Positions 1-7,213 are shown, counted from the stretch's first letter. The stretch: 29,839 bases of DNA from Firmicutes bacterium UBA3738 (GCA_002372505.1 DFGY01000100.1:1-29839); one strand, 5' to 3'. Numbers and translations: made by a program. Notes: generated by a model not told the origin, from the letters alone.

Positions 1-239
1 TCTTTACCAGTTTGTACCCACCAAGACATATTCTCGCTTTATATATCTCATACCCTGAGGAACCTTTAACTTTATCCCATGTTAGCTTTAGAGCTTCTTT
101 TCCCGATTGCCTCACTACAAAGTTTTCCGGTACATCAGGCCTGGTATTGTCCGCTGCCGTAGCTGGTTCATTGTAAGTAAAAACAATTCCAATAATTAAC
201 ACGATACATAAAACCACCTTAGTCATATTGTTCTGACAC
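1..239 (-). repeat. Direct repeat copy A (5' end of FN3 gene)
   Basis: Positions 1-239 match 1379-1617 with only three mismatches and no gaps by direct comparison. Homology stops at the sequence CTGACAC just inside the start codon, so the upstream regions of the two copies are unrelated. The repeat may continue past the left edge of the window. Confidence 0.95.
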
Positions 240-247
240 CTCATCAT
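1..247 (-). CDS. Secreted fibronectin type III protein, N-terminal part (cut by window edge)
   Basis: The 5' end of a gene whose 3' part lies beyond the left edge of the window. It encodes a signal peptide followed by the start of a fibronectin type III domain, nearly identical to the complete gene at 516-1619. Relative to that gene the visible part has one Asn-to-Asp change in the FN3 domain, one Thr-to-Ala change near the signal peptide cleavage site and one silent change. Two adjacent ATG codons (247 and 244) could start it. Neither has an upstream site as good as the AAAGGAG of the other copy; the sequence before them is GGGAAAGAG. Probably an exported cell-surface or secreted protein, function unknown. 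It is a tandem paralogue from a recent duplication, and further copies may lie outside the window. Confidence 0.7.
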   Translation of the reverse strand, partial: MMRCQNNMTKVVLCIVLIIGIVFTYNEPATAADNTRPDVPENFVVRQSGKEALKLTWDKVKGSSGYEIYKARICLGGYKLVK

Positions 248-401
248 ATCTCTTTCCCTTTTCATTAGTAGTTTACATACCTGCCCTCTATTTGCCATGT
301 ATAAACTTCACTTTCAAATGACCAAAAAGGGGGAGGGTACAGCTTTGTCTCTACTTGCATTTCCACCATACCATAAACATAAATATTCGTTCTTAATTAG
401 T

Positions 402-515
402 TTAGTATCTCTCTTCACAGTTCCATGTTGGTATGGCTATATCCACGGATGTCCATAGCTTTTTATATATGCGCGCAACATCATTCCAAAAATCATTTGC
501 TGCTGATACATTGAA
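402..515 (-). other. In-frame open extension past the FN3 gene stop
   Basis: After the TAA of the FN3 gene (516-518) the same frame stays open for 37 more codons, to a second TAA at 402-404. The conceptual peptide looks protein-like, with several Trp residues and an amphipathic stretch (NDFWNDVARIYKKLW). It could be the original C-terminus cut off by a nonsense change, the remnant of another paralogue's tail, or chance. The rest of the gap (248-401) shows no convincing gene or hairpin. Confidence 0.35.
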
Positions 516-1619
516 TTATATGCGTGCACCTATTATGCCATACCACCAGCAATTGGATATTTTCTTAAACGTATCCGAAACGTCAATTTGCTTAAAAACA
601 TAAGTTAATTGAAGGGTTTCATATCTTCCTGGTATTTGAAAATGTACCGCACCTGGCATTATTTCTATTTTCGTCCAACTAAAAGGTGATTTATCCAATA
701 ATTCTTTCATCTGCGGCATCTTGGTTTTATCCAATAGCTTGCCTCTTTGCATATACTTACCGTCACTCCCACAATACAATTCATATGATTCCTTGTTTTT
801 GTGGATTGAATAATAAGAACAAACCTCACGTATTTTGTCGTTACACTCTTCAAAGAACAATTGTATTCGAATTGGTGCTTTTTCTATATCCACTTTTTCA
901 TACGCATAGTCCTTGACTGTGACAGGTATCCTATTGCTCCTTATCCCATTGTGCCCTACCGCATATATGTAGCACTTCCCTTTCTTATGTTGTGCTTCCA
1001 TTTTTGTGGCAGATCTCACCTTCACAATTGATGGATCCGTAGAGAACCAACGAACTCTTTTATTTATTGGCTTCCACCTCTGTTTCTTTCCCTTTTTTAT
1101 CGGCCCCAATACTTTTGCTTTGAATTCGTCATTCTCTTCAATCACAGCTTCTCCGATATTTAATGTAAATTCTCCTTTATATTTCTTTTTGTGGTTTGCA
1201 ATTACACGCACAGCATTCCTCGACTTATTTTTTACCGTGCATACCTTTGCCGATACCGGATAACTGAATGCACTTCTGATTTTACGATCATTTTTGATTC
1301 TATACGCTCTGATTTTATACGTTCCGGCTCTTCCCACTTTAACAGAATTATCTTTCCACTCAGTCTTGTTTTTCACTTTCTTTACCAGTTTGTACCCACC
1401 AAGACATATTCTCGCTTTATATATCTCATACCCTGAGGAACCTTTAACTTTATTCCATGTTAGCTTTAGAGCTTCTTTTCCCGATTGCCTCACTACAAAG
1501 TTTTCCGGTACATCAGGTCTGGTATTGTCCGTTGCCGTAGCTGGTTCATTGTAAGTAAAAACAATTCCAATAATTAACACGATACATAAAACCACCTTAG
1601 TCATATTGTTCTGACACAT
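516..1619 (-). CDS. Secreted protein with fibronectin type III and Ig-like domains
   Basis: A protein of 367 residues. Residues 1-29 form a signal peptide with a long hydrophobic core, cleaved probably near ATAT/D. Residues about 35-125 form a fibronectin type III domain with the typical LTWNKVKGSSGYEIYKA strand. Residues about 150-240 look like a bacterial Ig-like (Big_2-type) domain (VRWFSTDPSIVKV). The remaining about 130 residues are not recognised. I chose ATG 1619 because AAAGGAG (1627-1633) sits 7 bases upstream; a TTG at 1625 is only one base from that site. Expected to be exported, perhaps acting at the cell surface. No sortase motif or C-terminal anchor is visible, and the frame stays open past the stop codon. 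The 5' end overlaps a small membrane ORF (1601-1732) in another frame. Confidence 0.75.
   Translation of the reverse strand: MCQNNMTKVVLCIVLIIGIVFTYNEPATATDNTRPDVPENFVVRQSGKEALKLTWNKVKGSSGYEIYKARICLGGYKLVKKVKNKTEWKDNSVKVGRAGTYKIRAYRIKNDRKIRSAFSYPVSAKVCTVKNKSRNAVRVIANHKKKYKGEFTLNIGEAVIEENDEFKAKVLGPIKKGKKQRWKPINKRVRWFSTDPSIVKVRSATKMEAQHKKGKCYIYAVGHNGIRSNRIPVTVKDYAYEKVDIEKAPIRIQLFFEECNDKIREVCSYYSIHKNKESYELYCGSDGKYMQRGKLLDKTKMPQMKELLDKSPFSWTKIEIMPGAVHFQIPGRYETLQLTYVFKQIDVSDTFKKISNCWWYGIIGARI
1379..1617 (-). repeat. Direct repeat copy B (5' end of FN3 gene)
   Basis: Partner of positions 1-239, with three mismatches in 239 bases. It covers codons 1 to about 80 of the complete FN3 gene, meaning the signal peptide and first half of the FN3 domain. 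The near-identity means a recent duplication or gene conversion. Confidence 0.95.
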
Positions 1620-1732
1620 CTCCAAACTCCTTTCCCTATATGCTTTATCTGCTGCACGAGCATCGCTATGAGAAAAAGAAAAAACAATGCGATAACTATG
1701 ACACTCATCATAATCACTAATGTATTCTTCAT
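1601..1732 (-). CDS. Small single-span membrane protein, 43 aa
   Basis: A short ORF starting MKNTLVIMMSVIVIALFFLF, with a hydrophobic segment at residues about 4-26 followed by a basic tail (QQIKHIGKGVWRCVRTI). Support comes from an excellent ribosome binding site, AAGGAGG at 1741-1747, 8 bases before the ATG. Its TGA stop lies inside the FN3 gene, so the two overlap by 19 bases in different frames. That arrangement suggests translational coupling to the FN3 gene. The same frame is closed upstream of the other FN3 copy, so the small ORF belongs only to this copy. I do not recognise a family. It could be a genuine membrane peptide, a leader peptide controlling the FN3 gene, or a fortuitous ORF. 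Confidence 0.5.
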   Translation of the reverse strand: MKNTLVIMMSVIVIALFFLFLIAMLVQQIKHIGKGVWRCVRTI

Positions 1733-1740
1733 CGTGACGC

Positions 1741-1747
1741 CCTCCTT
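1741..1747 (-). promoter_or_regulatory. Strong ribosome binding site of the 43-aa ORF
   Basis: AAGGAGG on the minus strand, 8 bases before ATG 1732. It is the strongest such site in this part of the window and the main reason to treat the small ORF as real. Confidence 0.6.
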
Positions 1748-1805
1748 ATCAAGGCTATAAAGAGAATCTTCCTATGTCCGCAAATTGATAGTCATTTTAT
1801 ATATT

Positions 1806-2759
1806 TTAGAATGTTGCAACCTCCGGATTGGCAGCAGGTGCCTTCTCTATTGAAACGCAGTGCATTACGGGACCTTCTTCCTCATATGCGTCCTCGTATT
1901 CGTTTCTTACATCAGCCTCTACCGTTACCCAGTCGCCTATTTTGAATTCCTTCTTTTTATCGGATCTATAGACAAAGGCGGCAAACTGTATATCCTCGAC
2001 GCAGCAGGTCATAAGATGTCTGCCGCAGGCCAGCCTGTCTCCCGGCAGCTGATCCGTCATAGCCACACGTACGTGAAGCTTCAGCTTCTTTCCAATGTAG
2101 TTGTCCGGATTCTCGTTAATGTCGCGATACCATTCCGCGTAATCCTCATCCTTTATTTCTATTTCATCTGCATTAAGGTCGTAGGGCAGCGGATCCTGTA
2201 TGGTGTCAGGCTCCACATCGTCCGGACCATACTCATAGAGAATCTGGGATCTGCGGTTGGCTATTCTCACTTCCTTGTGGAAGGCCATTTTGTCAAAGCC
2301 GGGCACGCAGCGGTTGAATATATCCATTTCCGCAGTCTGCATCTTGTCAAAGGTCAGTTGCCTCATATTCTGGTTGTACATCATGAATGTTGTGGCATCG
2401 AAGAATGTTACCTCCTGGAATATCATCCAGTTGGGGGGCATTGCTCTGAAGAAATTGCCCAGCATCCACATGCCGTTGTACTCTACTATTACGCGCTCTG
2501 CATCGTGCTTCCTCTCCATTTCGGAAAGGCGCTTTATCGTAAGATCCTTTTCGTTTTCTATGGTTTCGATAAATACGTTGGGGTAGGCAAAGGCCTTTTC
2601 GTCGTACTCTTCCTCCCCTTCCTCGCAAAGAAGGAGCAAAGTACGCTCCCCTTCGTTAAAATCGTCGTCCGACAATATATCCTGTATAAAGGTCGTCTTG
2701 CCTGCTCCTAAAAATCCGGTAAAGAGATATACCGGCACCTCTTTTACTTCCTTCTTCAT
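1806..2759 (-). CDS. CobW-like (G3E) GTPase with C-terminal DUF1980-like domain, no CxCC motif
   Basis: A protein of 317 residues. The N-terminal G3E P-loop GTPase domain has Walker A GFLGAGKTT at residues 15-23. The CxCC metal motif that normally follows in COG0523 metallochaperones is absent; the corresponding area reads LLLCEEGEEEYDE. From about residue 225 the protein changes to a domain resembling the C-terminal part of the YcgQ/TIGR03943 (DUF1980) family: LACGRHLMTCCVEDIQFAAF, then IGDWVTVEADV and a final VMHCVSIEKA. The gene follows the His-rich CobW gene after 41 bases and is probably the last gene of that transcript. The family link suggests metal-related or partner-protein GTPase work, but the lost CxCC makes simple metallochaperone function uncertain. 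The DUF1980 assignment is by motif memory only. Confidence 0.75.
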   Translation of the reverse strand: MKKEVKEVPVYLFTGFLGAGKTTFIQDILSDDDFNEGERTLLLLCEEGEEEYDEKAFAYPNVFIETIENEKDLTIKRLSEMERKHDAERVIVEYNGMWMLGNFFRAMPPNWMIFQEVTFFDATTFMMYNQNMRQLTFDKMQTAEMDIFNRCVPGFDKMAFHKEVRIANRRSQILYEYGPDDVEPDTIQDPLPYDLNADEIEIKDEDYAEWYRDINENPDNYIGKKLKLHVRVAMTDQLPGDRLACGRHLMTCCVEDIQFAAFVYRSDKKKEFKIGDWVTVEADVRNEYEDAYEEEGPVMHCVSIEKAPAANPEVATF

Positions 2760-2800
2760 ATCTTGCCTTCTTTTTTATCTTTTGTTAATTTAATCAGTTT

Positions 2801-3868
2801 TTATTTAAGCTGAAACAGTTCTCTGATTCTGTCTTCCTCAAGGTCAACGCCGATAACGCATACCATTCCGCTGGTTTCGGCTTCGCCCTCTCTGACTTCA
2901 GGCTCACCGGGAACGTAGTCAAAGTGAAGCCATGTTCCGTCTTCCCCTTCGACTATGCCCTTGGCTCTGAGGACCTGGCCGCATTCCGCAAAGTTGCCCA
3001 GGGCCGTAAGGGCGTCCTCAATCTGCTGTTTCGTGTATTTATGTGCTGTGTAATCTGCCACTTCGCTGAATACATCATCGGCGTGGTGGTGATGGTGATG
3101 ATGGTGGTCATGGTCATGGTCGTGATCATGATGCTCGTGTTCATGGTCGTGATGATGCTCATGTTCGTGGTCGTGATCGTGATGATGCTCATGTTCATGT
3201 TCGTGCTCGTGCTCGTGCTCGTGAGCGTGAGCATAGGCTTCTTCTCTAAGCTTATCCAGTTCTGCGGAAAGAGTCTTCTTCTGCTCCATAGTCTCGAGAA
3301 TCTTTGAGCCGTCTATTTCGTCCCAGGATGTGGTGACTATTTCAGCATTGTCGTTAAGCTCTCTGAGCATGTGAATGCATTCGTCCAGCTTTGCCTGATC
3401 CAGTCCGTCAACGTGGCTTAAAATAATGGAGCTGGCGTGCTCAACCTGGTTTTTGTAGAATTCGCCGAAGTTCTTAATGTAGAATTTGCACTTCTTGGCA
3501 TCTACAACAGTTGTGAATCCGTTAAGCTCTATATTGTCGTTGTGAAGATCCTGGACAGCAATAATTACATCGGACAGCTTTCCAACGCCCGATGGCTCAA
3601 TTAAAATTCTCTCAGGACTGTAATCCTCTATTACCTGCTGCAGGGCCTTTCCGAAGTCGCCTACCAGGGTGCAGCATATGCAGCCTGAGTTCATTTCGTT
3701 TACCTGCACACCTGTCTCCTTGAGAAAGCCACCGTCAATTCCTATTTCGCCGAATTCGTTTTCTATGAGGACCAGCTTCTCGTCGCCGTAGGCTTCGGCA
3801 ATAAGTTTTTTAATGAGGGTGGTCTTACCTGCACCGAGAAATCCTGAGAAAATATCAACTTTTGTCAT
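2801..3868 (-). CDS. CobW/COG0523 GTPase with long histidine-rich tract (putative metallochaperone)
   Basis: A protein of 355 residues of the G3E GTPase family. Walker A GFLGAGKTT is at residues 9-17, the conserved metal motif CICC at 63-66 (C63, C65, C66), EPSG at 91-94 and SHVDGLD at 151-157. Residues 214-262 are almost wholly His alternating with Glu or Asp, with 31 His in 49 residues. A CobW_C domain follows, containing VLRAKG at 299-304. Family knowledge: such proteins bind Zn, Co or Ni and use GTP to deliver metal to client proteins, and His tracts store or buffer metal. Which metal and which client cannot be read here. It lies 30 bases after psd, with a second CobW-like gene 41 bases downstream, and acts in the cytoplasm. 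Confidence 0.9.
   Translation of the reverse strand: MTKVDIFSGFLGAGKTTLIKKLIAEAYGDEKLVLIENEFGEIGIDGGFLKETGVQVNEMNSGCICCTLVGDFGKALQQVIEDYSPERILIEPSGVGKLSDVIIAVQDLHNDNIELNGFTTVVDAKKCKFYIKNFGEFYKNQVEHASSIILSHVDGLDQAKLDECIHMLRELNDNAEIVTTSWDEIDGSKILETMEQKKTLSAELDKLREEAYAHAHEHEHEHEHEHEHHHDHDHEHEHHHDHEHEHHDHDHDHDHHHHHHHHADDVFSEVADYTAHKYTKQQIEDALTALGNFAECGQVLRAKGIVEGEDGTWLHFDYVPGEPEVREGEAETSGMVCVIGVDLEEDRIRELFQLK
3083..3229 (-). repeat. Low-complexity His/Glu/Asp codon repeat
   Basis: Runs of CAC/CAT, GAG/GAA and GAC/GAT codons encode residues 214-262 of the CobW protein. The mix of synonymous codons means this is not a pure trinucleotide repeat. Length variation by slippage is still likely between strains. 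Confidence 0.9.
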
Positions 3869-3898
3869 TACTCATACCTTCTTTCATTTATTCTTTAT

Positions 3899-4705
3899 TT
3901 ATTTTGCGCTTCCGATTACCTGGCCCATCTGGACGGGTATTTCCTTTTCCCGCCATGTAGCCTGCATAATCTGCTTCGGAAGTTCTACTTTATCCTTTTC
4001 AAAAAGTAGTATTATGGTGGAGCCGCCGTACATGAACATGCCCTTTTCCTGGCCGCGCATGAATGTACCTGCCTGCTGATGGTTAACTATTTTTCCAACC
4101 AGCATTGCCCCTACTTCTATCTGAGCCACAGTGCCGAAGTTCTTTGTCTCCATTATGGTGTACTCACGGCAGTTTTCCGTGTATACGGGAAGATTCTTAA
4201 GAGCTACGGGCCTGACTGTGTGAAGGCGGCCGCTGATAAAGTGATTGTCAGTCTTGCTACCGCTGTCAAAGTAAATATATCTGTGGTAATCCTCGGGAGT
4301 CAGTCTGAACACAAGGCAGGTACCGTCTTCGAATCTGGCAGCCTTCTTTCTGTCTCCCAGGAGTGAGCCAATGGTGTACCAGCTCTGCTTGGCCGGCATT
4401 ACCATATCCGTATCAATGTGAAAAGCGCTCAGGTAACCGTCACAAGGTGCAATAAGTTTTTCCGGAGTCCTGTCAACAGGTCTCAGTTCCTCGTGAATCT
4501 TCCTTGTGAAGCAGTCGTTGAAGCACTTAAAATCGTCGGAATAAAACTCCTCCAGGTCTATATTGTTCTTCTTTACGAAAGGCTTAATAAGGAGCTTGGA
4601 AGCCTTACTGTCCATAAACCTTCCCACAGCTCTTGAAACTTTTCTGCCGGACAAGGGTCTTAAGATCACTCTTCCCGGTACTGTGTTGTACAAAAAATTC
4701 AGCAT
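3899..4705 (-). CDS. psd: Phosphatidylserine decarboxylase
   Basis: A proenzyme of 268 residues that decarboxylates phosphatidylserine to phosphatidylethanolamine at the membrane. Supporting motifs are FTRKIHEELRPVD, then APCDGYLSAF, HRYIYFDSG with the conserved His-Arg/Tyr region, VGAMLVGKI, and the self-cleavage site GGST near residue 230, whose Ser becomes the pyruvoyl prosthetic group. In this family LGST is commoner than the GGST seen here, but the Ser is intact. I chose ATG 4705 over an in-frame start at 4735. AAGGAAG lies just upstream of 4705, and the protein then begins MLNFLYNTVPGRVILRPL as relatives do. The preceding pssA gene supplies its substrate, and the genes are 20 bases apart. 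Confidence 0.93.
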   Translation of the reverse strand: MLNFLYNTVPGRVILRPLSGRKVSRAVGRFMDSKASKLLIKPFVKKNNIDLEEFYSDDFKCFNDCFTRKIHEELRPVDRTPEKLIAPCDGYLSAFHIDTDMVMPAKQSWYTIGSLLGDRKKAARFEDGTCLVFRLTPEDYHRYIYFDSGSKTDNHFISGRLHTVRPVALKNLPVYTENCREYTIMETKNFGTVAQIEVGAMLVGKIVNHQQAGTFMRGQEKGMFMYGGSTIILLFEKDKVELPKQIMQATWREKEIPVQMGQVIGSAK

Positions 4706-4725
4706 TGTGTCTTCCTTTCTTAAAA

Positions 4726-5412
4726 TCAAATCCAATATTTGAGAGCAATCAGAATGAAGAATTCCACAGCTCCCGCCGCTACCATTATAAGTATTCCCCT
4801 AAGACCCGGTTTGGGTATGGTAAAGGGAGACAGGAATAAAATCCCTGTAATAAGCATTACTATGAAATAGGCTATGGTCATGTCCCCGGGAGTCAGGAAC
4901 TGGAGCATCATAACGAAGGGGAATATGAGAGATGCCGATGTTACAGGAAGACCTGTATAACGCTTTCTCGTTCCGCCCTCTTCCTTTTGTCTCGTTTCCT
5001 CCTGTACGTTGAAATAGGCCAGCCTTATAAGTGCTGCCAACGCATAGAAAACCAGTATCGCCATCAGAAACAGAGGATAAATGTGTTTCTGATCTGCAGC
5101 CAGTACCGGTACGTCGGAAACCTTCTCGCTGACTCTCAGCATGGCGTCACCGATACAGGCCGGCAGAACGCCGAAAGCCACCAGATCCGCCAGTGAATCA
5201 ACCTGAATGCCGAACTTCTGCTCCTCAATAGTACGATCCTTCTTGGTACGTGCCACCTTTCCGTCAAAGGCATCACACAGCCCGCACACCAGCAGAAAGT
5301 AAATGCCGATAAATGGATGACCCGGTCCATGAAGGGATATAATTATCCCCAGCAAGGCCGAAATCAGCGATCCGTAGGTCAGAAACATCGTATAGTTATA
5401 ATATCCTAGCAT
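4726..5412 (-). CDS. pssA: CDP-diacylglycerol-serine O-phosphatidyltransferase
   Basis: An integral membrane enzyme of 228 residues that joins serine to CDP-diacylglycerol to make phosphatidylserine. The CDP-alcohol phosphatidyltransferase signature is complete: DAFDGKVAR, then GIQVDSLADL, giving the D-x2-D-G-x2-A-R ... G-x3-D-x3-D catalytic aspartates. Several hydrophobic segments follow, for example LFLMAILVFYALAALIRLAY and a C-terminal span. Length is normal for the short Gram-positive PssA type. The gene sits 2 bases after the flippase-like gene and 20 bases before psd, consistent with a single transcript for phosphatidylethanolamine synthesis. Confidence 0.93.
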   Translation of the reverse strand: MLGYYNYTMFLTYGSLISALLGIIISLHGPGHPFIGIYFLLVCGLCDAFDGKVARTKKDRTIEEQKFGIQVDSLADLVAFGVLPACIGDAMLRVSEKVSDVPVLAADQKHIYPLFLMAILVFYALAALIRLAYFNVQEETRQKEEGGTRKRYTGLPVTSASLIFPFVMMLQFLTPGDMTIAYFIVMLITGILFLSPFTIPKPGLRGILIMVAAGAVEFFILIALKYWI

Positions 5413-5414
5413 AT

Positions 5415-6461
5415 TTATCTCTCCGTTTTTCTAGTCTCTCTTCTCTTTAGTCCAATATATCCAGTTATAGTTATTATACCGCATATGAGCACGCATATGT
5501 AAAATGATACGCTCCTTGAAAGAAGCTCCAGCTGTACCACGTCGTTCTTTCCCACTATGTCGTGGAGTCCGTCCAGTAGCAGGTAATCCGATACTCCCAT
5601 GGCGCCGGGTACGGGAATGCAGTTTGATCCTATGACCGTAAAGCTTTGGGTTGCCCATACGTCGAAGAATCTATCTGTACTTCCTCCCGTTGCCAGATAC
5701 ATCATGGCTGTTACGGTTATCTGTGAAGCCCTCTGAATCAGGTTAAAAAAGAATACTTTTAACAGCATCTTATATTTCCCGTTCATTAGCTCTACGCAAT
5801 TCTTGTAGTCGCTCATAGTTCTGGCAAGACGCATTATTCTTTTTTCGGGATTTCTTACGACCTTTATTTTGCCCAGAAAGATTATCAATCCTTTACCTAT
5901 GATATATACAATCCTTCTGTTTCTCAGCAGCAAAAAGAACATTACCGTGAGAAAGGACAAGGCTACAAACCCGAAGGCAATAAGCGCCTTTGACAGGACA
6001 GAAAAATGCATGACTATGTCCATCTTAATTAACAGACATATTACTCCTATGATTAAAATAGCCAAAGTGTACATTATCAGATTGACTATCAGTACTGCCG
6101 TCACCATTGCTGCCGGAATCCCGTCCCTTATCATGAAAAAGGCACTGGCTGGCTGACCTCCCGTTGCCGAGGGTGTAATGGCCGAAAAATATATGTCGGA
6201 ACCGCTGTAAATCAGTCCTTCTTTTTGACCTTTCCCATAGCCGATGCCCTTTAAGATACACAGCAGAGCCTCTCCTTCAAAGATAATGAAGCCGAACATG
6301 CATACCACTCCCAAAGCAAGCCATAAATCATTAGCCTCCTCTATCATTTCGACCATGTGGTCGAATTCCAGTTCCTTGTTTTGGGATAGTACAGCGTATA
6401 TGCTTAAAGCCGCCAGAGCAAGGGCAACAAGCGTCCAGATAATCTTCTTTCTTCTATCCAT
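5415..6461 (-). CDS. Flippase-like integral membrane protein (lysylphosphatidylglycerol synthase TM-region family)
   Basis: A protein of 348 residues with about eight hydrophobic segments, related to the UPF0104/AglD/MprF transmembrane region (COG0392). Family-like features are the region ITPSATGGQPASAFFM after the third span and SNCIPVPGAMGVSDYLLL near the C-terminus. The C-terminal lysyl-transferase domain of MprF is missing, as in many stand-alone members. Family knowledge suggests lipid translocation or lipid-linked transport. The position directly before pssA and psd, with 2 bases between, supports a role in phospholipid handling, but the substrate is unknown. No ribosome binding site precedes ATG 6461, and a -10 element lies only 8 bases upstream, so the message may be leaderless. 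Confidence 0.82.
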   Translation of the reverse strand: MDRRKKIIWTLVALALAALSIYAVLSQNKELEFDHMVEMIEEANDLWLALGVVCMFGFIIFEGEALLCILKGIGYGKGQKEGLIYSGSDIYFSAITPSATGGQPASAFFMIRDGIPAAMVTAVLIVNLIMYTLAILIIGVICLLIKMDIVMHFSVLSKALIAFGFVALSFLTVMFFLLLRNRRIVYIIGKGLIIFLGKIKVVRNPEKRIMRLARTMSDYKNCVELMNGKYKMLLKVFFFNLIQRASQITVTAMMYLATGGSTDRFFDVWATQSFTVIGSNCIPVPGAMGVSDYLLLDGLHDIVGKNDVVQLELLSRSVSFYICVLICGIITITGYIGLKRRETRKTER

Positions 6462-6469
6462 CAGTAAAG

Positions 6470-6478
6470 ATTATAACA
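6470..6478 (-). promoter_or_regulatory. Extended -10 promoter for the phospholipid/GTPase operon
   Basis: TGTTATAAT on the minus strand is a perfect -10 hexamer with an extended TGn element. No good -35 is present; the area 17 bases upstream is a T-run. Transcription would start about 7 bases downstream, at or next to the ATG at 6461. Confidence 0.55.
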
Positions 6479-6516
6479 GATTTGAGCCGGATAAAAAAGA
6501 TGGGATTTTCCTTACT

Positions 6517-6552
6517 AAAAAAGCGACATTCCTTTTTCCGGAGATGTCGCTT
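6517..6552 (-). terminator. Rho-independent terminator of the purine operon transcript
   Basis: A nine-base perfect stem, AAGCGACAT at 6521-6529 with ATGTCGCTT at 6544-6552, and a 14-base loop. On the minus strand it is followed by a T-run (A-run at 6517-6522 on plus). It lies 31 bases after the stop of the gene at 6584-7213 and ends the minus-strand transcript coming from the pur cluster. Confidence 0.85.
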
Positions 6553-6583
6553 CGTAATGAATGTTAACCCAGCTTTGCACTCC

Positions 6584-7213
6584 TTACAGTTTGATGATAA
6601 CTTCGATATCCTCATCCACTGCTTTTATGAAAGTCTCTTCATCCTCCTTGCTGCCCACTATGGCGTTATAGTGAGTAGGAATGGCAACCTTTGGCTTAAT
6701 GGCGTTAATAAGGCCTGCTGCCTCATCTGCCGTCATTGTGTAGGTGCCGCCGATAGGCACCATGGCTACATCGCAAACTACCTTTCTTATATCTTCGTTG
6801 TCGTCGGTGTCTCCCGCAACGTATATTCTTTCATCGTCAATTGTTACGATATAGCCCACCCAGTTGTTTTCTTTGGGGTGGAACTGTTTGCCTATGTTGT
6901 ATGCAGGTACGACTTCAATCAGTGCCCCTTCCAGCTCAAGGTTGTGTCCCGGGAGCACCCCTGTAATTCTTTCCGCCGGAATGCCTGCAGCCTCAATTGT
7001 CTTAATGCAGTTTTCCGGACAGACAAATATAGTGTCCTCCTTTGCGACCTTCCCGCTGTCCTCCGGTGAGAAGTGATCGTGATGGTCATGAGTTATAAGA
7101 ATTACATCAGCGTCATGGCTTTCATCCGAAACCATAAAGGGATCCACGTAAAGCACGCCGCCTCTCTCTATTCTGATGCTGCTGTGAGCATTAATGGAAA
7201 TATTGTTTTTCAT
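6584..7213 (-). CDS. Metallo-beta-lactamase-fold metal-dependent hydrolase (UPF0173-like)
   Basis: A protein of 209 residues of the short MBL-fold type. The metal motif HxHxDH is complete at H42, H44, D46 and H47 (THDHHDHF). Later ligands are visible in YVAGDTDDNED and IPTHYNA. The start YVDPF and the overall length fit the UPF0173/YtkL-like group of predicted Zn-dependent hydrolases, whose substrates are mostly unknown. The gene is 14 bases downstream of the alpha/beta hydrolase gene and is the last gene before the terminator, so it probably rides on the end of the purine transcript. No link to purine chemistry can be seen in its sequence. Confidence 0.85.
   Translation of the reverse strand: MKNNISINAHSSIRIERGGVLYVDPFMVSDESHDADVILITHDHHDHFSPEDSGKVAKEDTIFVCPENCIKTIEAAGIPAERITGVLPGHNLELEGALIEVVPAYNIGKQFHPKENNWVGYIVTIDDERIYVAGDTDDNEDIRKVVCDVAMVPIGGTYTMTADEAAGLINAIKPKVAIPTHYNAIVGSKEDEETFIKAVDEDIEVIIKL

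Noticed and set aside
1748..1805. Promoter for the small ORF and FN3 gene (TTGCGG with TATAGC)
   Set aside because: Both hexamers are weak and the spacing is 18. It may exist, but the sequence does not support a call.
1860..2711. Plus-strand open frame of 283 codons
   Set aside because: It lies wholly antisense to the CobW-like GTPase, has no recognisable domain and no ribosome binding site that stands out. The GTPase frame has clear family motifs.
3083..3229. Repetitive DNA that could look like a CRISPR or microsatellite array
   Set aside because: The repeats are His, Glu and Asp codons in the frame of the CobW protein. There are no spacers and no fixed repeat unit.
6482..7069. Plus-strand open frame of 195 codons
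   Set aside because: Antisense to the MBL-fold gene with its intact HxHxDH motif, and it runs through the terminator hairpin. No protein family is visible.
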